From positions 1-19,850 of the forward strand of contig CALESE010000154.1 of assembly GCA_937907205.1 (NCBI GenBank): a stretch of DNA of 19,850 nt, given 5' to 3'. Position 1 is the stretch's first letter. Every line of letters starts with the position of its first letter. Below, one piece after another: positions 16,282-19,850 of the stretch. This DNA comes from an uncultured Romboutsia sp. Lineage in GTDB: Bacteria > Bacillota > Clostridia > Peptostreptococcales > Peptostreptococcaceae. Position numbers and translations under genes: made by a program. The notes under the pieces are model-generated. The model saw nothing but the letters and a program-made list of their open reading frames with translations, was not told the origin of the DNA and did not search any database.

Positions 16282-17832
16282 TTAATATGCTTCTAGGTAA
16301 TCTTCTACTGAACGCCTTACATCTGGTACATGAAGTCCAAAGATTATTTGTATATTTTTCCCTTTTCTTACAATACCACTATTTGGTGTTAAGTTTATTG
16401 TATCTTCATTTATTAAGCTTTCGTCTTTTACATTAACACGTAATCTAGTAATACAATTTTCTACTGTATTTATATTTTCTTTTCCACCTAATCCATTGAT
16501 TATATTTTCTATATTTGTATCTGAATTAATTTTATTTGATTGCTCTTTATCTGTAGCAATTTCCTCATCTTCACGCCCTGGCGTTTTGAAGTTGAATTTC
16601 TTAATTAAGAAACTAAATACTATGAAGTATACAAGAATTTGTACTATTCCTAATATCATCATCACTGGCCAATTTGTTTTTGCTGCTCCTACTGTAGTAT
16701 TCATTATTATTGATACTAATAAGTTACCTCCACAGAATGCAGTAACATCAAATATTTTTAGTAATGCTATGAAAAGTCCTGATATAACTGAATGTACAAC
16801 AAATAATAATGGTGCACAGAATACAAACATAAAATCTAGAGGCTCTGTTACAGACGCTAATGCTGCTGTAACTATTAATGGAATAATTGCTGCTCTAACT
16901 TTTTTCTTGTTATGCTTATGTGCTGTATGAATAAATGCTGCTCCTATACCTATATACCCAAACATCTTTGTAAATCCAGTTGCCATATAATATATACTCT
17001 CTGAGAAACGCTCTATTGGCATATTCATTTCTGTCATTACTATTGCATAAGCTCCTGCTACAGTTTCTGAACCTACTTGAAGTACTCCACCTAAATCAGA
17101 GAATTGGAATGGTGTATATATTAAGTGATGTAGTCCAGTTGGAACTAATATTCTTTCTAGGAAACCATATAAGAATAAACCAAATGTACCAGTATTTTTG
17201 ATAACATTTGCAAGAGATGCAATTCCTTGTTGAGCTAATGGCCATACATAATTCATAGCTACACCAAATAAAATAGCTACAAAGAACATACATATAAAAC
17301 TGAAGTTTGCTCCAGAATATATTTGTAAAGCGCCTTTAAATGTCTTTTGACTTGTACGGTTAAATATATATCCTGTTATACAACCTAAAATAATACCACC
17401 AAATACACTTGTATCTACAACTTGTATACCTAAAATAGTCGCTTGACCAGTTCCTATTAATCCAAGCATTTTACTTGGCTCAGCTAACTGCTCTAAGGCA
17501 GTCAATATAGTGTTTGAAGTTGTAAGATATATAAAGTAACTCATAAATCCTATTAATGCTGCTTTATGCTTTTCTTTCTTCGCTAATGCAGCTGGAATTC
17601 CTATTGCAAATATAACTGAAAGATTGTTAATAATAGCCATCACGCAGTTATAAATTAAATCCCCAAATATTTGTATTGGTTCCCACTTCAAAAATGGAAT
17701 TACACCTGTTAGTATATCATTTGTGAGTAATACCCCTATTACCATTAATATACCTGCACTTGATAGATACATTAACGGTTGAACCATTGCTTTTGCAAAT
17801 GTTTCTAATCCTCCAAGTAGTTTTTCTTTCAC
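16282..17832 (-). CDS. glvC: PTS alpha-glucoside transporter, EIICB component
   Basis: Membrane permease of the glucose/glucoside PTS superfamily that imports and phosphorylates an alpha-glucoside. Residues 1 to about 405 form the hydrophobic EIIC domain with many membrane segments (MVIGVLLTNDIL, GCITGYIF, FICMFFVAILFG) and the conserved PTGLHHLIYTPF and TEPLDFMF stretches. A hydrophilic linker (about 410-440) leads to the EIIB domain, whose phosphorylation site is Cys460 in NCITRLR. At 516 residues it is close to GlvC/MalX-type proteins. It lacks its own EIIA domain, which the EIIA gene at 18789-19271 should supply. A RAT/terminator stands directly upstream, so expression should depend on antitermination. 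The exact sugar is inferred from the glvA neighbour. Confidence 0.92.
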   Translation of the reverse strand: MKEKLLGGLETFAKAMVQPLMYLSSAGILMVIGVLLTNDILTGVIPFLKWEPIQIFGDLIYNCVMAIINNLSVIFAIGIPAALAKKEKHKAALIGFMSYFIYLTTSNTILTALEQLAEPSKMLGLIGTGQATILGIQVVDTSVFGGIILGCITGYIFNRTSQKTFKGALQIYSGANFSFICMFFVAILFGVAMNYVWPLAQQGIASLANVIKNTGTFGLFLYGFLERILVPTGLHHLIYTPFQFSDLGGVLQVGSETVAGAYAIVMTEMNMPIERFSESIYYMATGFTKMFGYIGIGAAFIHTAHKHNKKKVRAAIIPLIVTAALASVTEPLDFMFVFCAPLLFVVHSVISGLFIALLKIFDVTAFCGGNLLVSIIMNTTVGAAKTNWPVMMILGIVQILVYFIVFSFLIKKFNFKTPGREDEEIATDKEQSNKINSDTNIENIINGLGGKENINTVENCITRLRVNVKDESLINEDTINLTPNSGIVRKGKNIQIIFGLHVPDVRRSVEDYLEAY

Positions 17833-17869
17833 TTTTATACCTCCTCCTAGATTATATAGTTTTATTTAA

Positions 17870-17919
17870 ATAAAAAAGACCCAAAAATGCATATCTACTA
17901 TGCTACTTTTCTGGGTCTT
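17870..17919 (-). terminator. Conditional terminator before the EIICB gene
   Basis: On the minus strand AAGACCCAGAAAA pairs with TTTTTGGGTCTT around an inner GCATAGTAGATATGC hairpin, followed by six T. Its 5' arm overlaps the RAT at 17914-17942, the arrangement of LicT/SacY-type antitermination. Confidence 0.88.
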
Positions 17920-17942
17920 GCCTGCATTACCAGTCACAATCC
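17914..17942 (-). promoter_or_regulatory. RAT (ribonucleic antiterminator) before the EIICB gene
   Basis: On the minus strand GGATTGTGACTGGTAATGC followed by AGGCAAGACC, a near-perfect 29-base LicT/SacY-family RAT. It starts nine bases after the antiterminator stop codon. Binding of the PRD protein would mask one arm of the terminator and allow EIICB and glvA to be transcribed. Confidence 0.9.
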
Positions 17943-17951
17943 ATTTTATAT

Positions 17952-18767
17952 TTATAAAATTTTTGTTAAATGTAATAATATATAAATCATTTCAGGTTTA
18001 TCTAATTTATATTTAAACTCTTTTTCAATGTATTCATTTAGCTTTTCTAGGTATTCTACATTTTTTGGATGCTTTGTAAGTAAATACACATACATTTCAA
18101 CCATTTTCTCATCTTCATAGGTTTCTTTCTTAAAAATTCTTTGTGCAAGAAACTTAAGATGAGTCATAAAACGTATTGTACTTAAACTTAATTCATCTAA
18201 TTCTAGGCCATAGCATTCTTTAACTAGATCCATACTACCTCTTACAAATTTTAAGGTATCATATGCTAGATTATCATTTGATTGCATATTCACAAAATGT
18301 AGAGCTATGTAACCCGCTTCATCTTCGGGTAAATTAGTCTGACATCGCTTATTTATAATACTTAAAGCATTCATTCCTAATTCAAACTCTTTTGAATACA
18401 TCACTTTTATATCCGGTAGCATTAAATTAGGTAAAAATACATTATTTTTTGTTCTTTCTATTGCAAAACTAATATGTTCTATTAGAGATAATATACCTTT
18501 ATTATTAAACTTCCCATCATTATTTGGAATAAGTCTTATGATTTCATTTGATGCATCCATAACTTCTGGACTTACGTTATTTAATAGTTCTAAGAATTTA
18601 GTTTGCATATCATCTTGAACATAATATATTTTTTCTATTTTATCCTCATTAACTTGATCACCTGGGCGTTTATTAAAACCTATACCAAGCCCTAGTATGA
18701 TTGCATCTTTTCCATCATCAGTCACTGTTGATAATGCATTATTGTTAAAGATTTTTACTGCTATCAT
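17952..18767 (-). CDS. licT: BglG/LicT-family transcriptional antiterminator
   Basis: RNA-binding antiterminator controlled by PTS phosphorylation. At 271 residues it has an N-terminal CAT RNA-binding domain (1-55; MIAVKIFNNNALS, GLGIGFNKRPGD) and two PRD domains (about 65-170 and 170-271). The expected regulatory histidines are His98 (IEHIS), His157 (IALHF), His203 (FMTHL) and His266 (ILLHL). In the family, EIIB-dependent phosphorylation of PRD1 inhibits and HPr-dependent phosphorylation of PRD2 activates. GGAAGGAAG precedes the ATG. It lies 21 bases after the EIIA gene and between two RAT sites, so it likely controls its own operon. The symbol is given by family; the target operon here is glv-like, not lic. 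Confidence 0.93.
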   Translation of the reverse strand: MIAVKIFNNNALSTVTDDGKDAIILGLGIGFNKRPGDQVNEDKIEKIYYVQDDMQTKFLELLNNVSPEVMDASNEIIRLIPNNDGKFNNKGILSLIEHISFAIERTKNNVFLPNLMLPDIKVMYSKEFELGMNALSIINKRCQTNLPEDEAGYIALHFVNMQSNDNLAYDTLKFVRGSMDLVKECYGLELDELSLSTIRFMTHLKFLAQRIFKKETYEDEKMVEMYVYLLTKHPKNVEYLEKLNEYIEKEFKYKLDKPEMIYILLHLTKIL

Positions 18768-18788
18768 ATTAAATTACTTCCTTCCCTA

Positions 18789-19271
18789 CTATTTCATAAT
18801 TTCAATAACAGTGTCTTGCCCAGCAACAACTTCATTCTCCGTTATGCAATTTACTTTTGAGAATTCTGTATGATTTAATACAATCATCATCGTTGTAGTA
18901 TCTACTCCTTGAGAAGCTATTTTTTCTCTATCAAAATAAATTATTGGGTCTCCCTTTTTAACAACATCTCCTTGAGATACTGCTGTTCTAAATCCATCAC
19001 CTTTTAAATTAACGGTATCAATTCCTATATGAACTAATATTTCAACGCCTTCATCTGTAACCATACCAAAAGCATGTTTTGACTCTGGAAGTACAGTTAT
19101 TTTACCATCACAAGGTGCTAAAGCAATATCATTGTTTGGAATAATTGCTATTCCATCCCCCATTAATTTTTTTGAGAACATAGAATCATTTACTTTCTCA
19201 ATATTTATACTATTACCGCTCACTGTAGCTTCTAATTTATAACTTTTATTTTTTTTGAAAAAGTTTAACAT
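18789..19271 (-). CDS. PTS glucose-family EIIA component
   Basis: Cytoplasmic 160-residue phosphocarrier that takes phosphate from HPr and passes it to EIIB. The glucose-type EIIA (Crr-like) fold is shown by GDGIAIIPNN, LAPCDGKITVLPESKHAFGM with His66, and ILVHIGIDTVNLKGDGF with the phosphorylated His81, then VKKGDPIIYFD. The EIICB gene downstream lacks an EIIA domain, so this is probably its dedicated partner. It is the first gene of the operon behind a RAT/terminator leader. The ribosome binding site is an unusual run of seven G (19278-19284) six bases before the ATG. Confidence 0.94.
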   Translation of the reverse strand: MLNFFKKNKSYKLEATVSGNSINIEKVNDSMFSKKLMGDGIAIIPNNDIALAPCDGKITVLPESKHAFGMVTDEGVEILVHIGIDTVNLKGDGFRTAVSQGDVVKKGDPIIYFDREKIASQGVDTTTMMIVLNHTEFSKVNCITENEVVAGQDTVIEIMK

Positions 19272-19311
19272 TGAATTCCCCCCCTATTTAGTATAAGGAT
19301 TCCCTTTTAAA

Positions 19312-19359
19312 TAAAAAAGGCACGAATCCTCAGAATAAAATTATCTAAGAACTCATGCC
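19312..19359 (-). terminator. Conditional terminator in the glv operon leader
   Basis: On the minus strand GGCATGAGTTCTTAG pairs over 15 bp (with several G-U pairs) with CTGAGGATTCGTGCC, 11-base loop, then six T. It lies between promoter and first gene and overlaps a RAT-like sequence. Confidence 0.85.
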
Positions 19360-19379
19360 TAATTTAATAGTTACACGTT
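19350..19379 (-). promoter_or_regulatory. RAT-like antiterminator site in the operon leader
   Basis: On the minus strand AACGTGTAACTATTAAATT followed by AGGCATGAGTT. The TGTxACT and AGGCA blocks of the LicT/GlcT-type RAT are present and overlap the 5' arm of the terminator. It is less close to consensus than the second RAT. Confidence 0.75.
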
Positions 19380-19393
19380 AACTCTATAAAAAC

Positions 19394-19422
19394 ATTATAT
19401 AACGTTTTCCAATATATTACAA
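19394..19422 (-). promoter_or_regulatory. glv operon promoter with cre-like element
   Basis: On the minus strand TTGTAA (19417-19422), a 17-base spacer and a perfect TATAAT (19394-19399). The predicted start is near 19387, giving a leader of about 115 bases that holds the RAT/terminator. The spacer contains TTGGAAAACGTTATAT (19397-19412), similar to the clostridial CcpA site (GAAAANGTT core), so glucose repression by CcpA is plausible. Confidence 0.7.
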
Positions 19423-19740
19423 TACTTATTTTCTATTTTATTATATAACTCTTTATTTAATATATTCTTAATATCTAGCAATATTTCACTGGCTTTTTTA
19501 ATAGATATTTCTTTATCCTGTGCATAAAAAACTATCTTTTCTGATCTTTTTCCTTCATAGATATTTATCCAAATAATATATCACTTTTATACGGAAAATC
19601 CTTACTTTCGAAAACTTTTTTACCTTATCATTGTAAGAAGAGTTTATTCTATAATAAATGTTATTTCTTTTAAGTATATCCATAACAACTAAACTAAGAG
19701 CTTCTATTATTAGTTGATTTTTAATCTTTGATATAATCAT
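19395..19740 (-). pseudogene. Unrecognised small gene with two frameshifts
   Basis: ATG 19740 opens a frame (MIISKIKNQLIIEALSLVVM) that stops at 19555. Adding one A to the six-A run near 19617 continues it as VFESKDFPYKSDILF; one more T near 19572 continues as WINIYEGKRSEKIVFYAQ to a stop at 19395, about 115 residues in all. The restored protein reads as a plausible alpha/beta domain with a C-terminal helix (ASEILLDIKNILNKELYN). The family is not recognised. No clear ribosome binding site is seen; it begins eight bases after the preceding gene, so it may be coupled. The promoter of the glv operon overlaps its end. Confidence 0.6.
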
Positions 19741-19748
19741 TTTATAAT

Positions 19749-19850
19749 TTATTTTTTATTTTGGTTTTCATTATTATTAATTAAATCCTCAATAGATATT
19801 ATAGTAAACGAACTTAATAATAAAGGTATGAAAATTATTAAATAAGCTAA
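19749..19850 (-). CDS. C-terminal end of a probable membrane protein (partial)
   Basis: The last 33 codons of a gene entering from the right edge: one hydrophobic segment (AYLIIFIPLLLSSFTIISI) followed by a polar tail (EDLINNNENQNKK) and a TAA at 19749. This is too little to name a family. The small frameshifted gene starts eight bases later, so the two were probably co-transcribed. Confidence 0.55.
   Translation of the reverse strand, partial: LAYLIIFIPLLLSSFTIISIEDLINNNENQNKK

Noticed and set aside
16496..16930. Plus-strand open frame of 144 codons
   Set aside because: It is antisense to the EIICB gene, hydrophobic only because the opposite strand encodes membrane segments, and has no ribosome binding site.
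19555..19740. Type IV pilin-like N-terminus in the small gene (QLIIEALSLVVM)
   Set aside because: There is no prepilin cleavage Gly-Phe pattern and the hydrophobic stretch is too short and followed by charged residues.

Overview
The window is very AT-rich, with purine-rich AGGAGG-type ribosome binding sites, T-tailed hairpin terminators and LicT/BglG-type antiterminator sites. This points to a low-GC Firmicute, most likely a clostridium of the Peptostreptococcaceae type (Clostridioides-like). The genus is an inference, not something read directly. Every gene I accept lies on the minus strand, so transcription runs from high to low coordinates.

From right to left there are three regions. (A) 14.70-19.85 kb is ordinary carbohydrate metabolism: an alpha-glucoside PTS operon reading EIIA, LicT-type antiterminator, EIICB and GlvA-type 6-phospho-alpha-glucosidase. 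It has a promoter with a cre-like element, two RAT/terminator switches (one before the first gene, one before EIICB) and a strong terminator after glvA. Upstream of it lie a frameshifted small gene and the end of a membrane protein gene. (B) 4.4-14.6 kb is a restriction-modification and defence island. A solitary N6-adenine methyltransferase fused to a specificity domain has a near-consensus promoter bracketed by two identical 19-bp palindromes exactly 74 bp apart. Below it is a complete type I system (hsdM, hsdS, hsdR), with a frameshifted unknown gene and an MntA/HEPN (type VII) toxin-antitoxin pair inserted between hsdS and hsdR. (C) 0-4.4 kb is degenerating accessory DNA: a PD-(D/E)XK nuclease gene, a short RadC-like gene, a DUF960 gene, the C-terminal half of a DUF262/DUF1524 (GmrSD-like) nuclease gene, and two copies of a small acidic protein gene. 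Each small gene sits behind a nuclease gene and carries a conserved leader hairpin.

Five genes (DUF1524, radC-like, PD-(D/E)XK, the unknown at 8.5-9.0 kb and the small gene at 19.4-19.7 kb) each become one open frame if one or two single bases are corrected in short homopolymer runs. All the long genes (hsdR, hsdM, hsdS, the methyltransferase fusion and the glv genes) are open. Either the accessory genes are decaying or the assembly has homopolymer errors.

Working model: the type I system cuts unmodified DNA, and the MntA/HEPN pair inside its transcript may act as an RNase-based backup. The solitary methyltransferase is under separate, apparently tightly controlled transcription. A tmRNA-3'-end-like stretch at 14.75-14.78 kb, between the island and the glv operon, could be a scar of integration.
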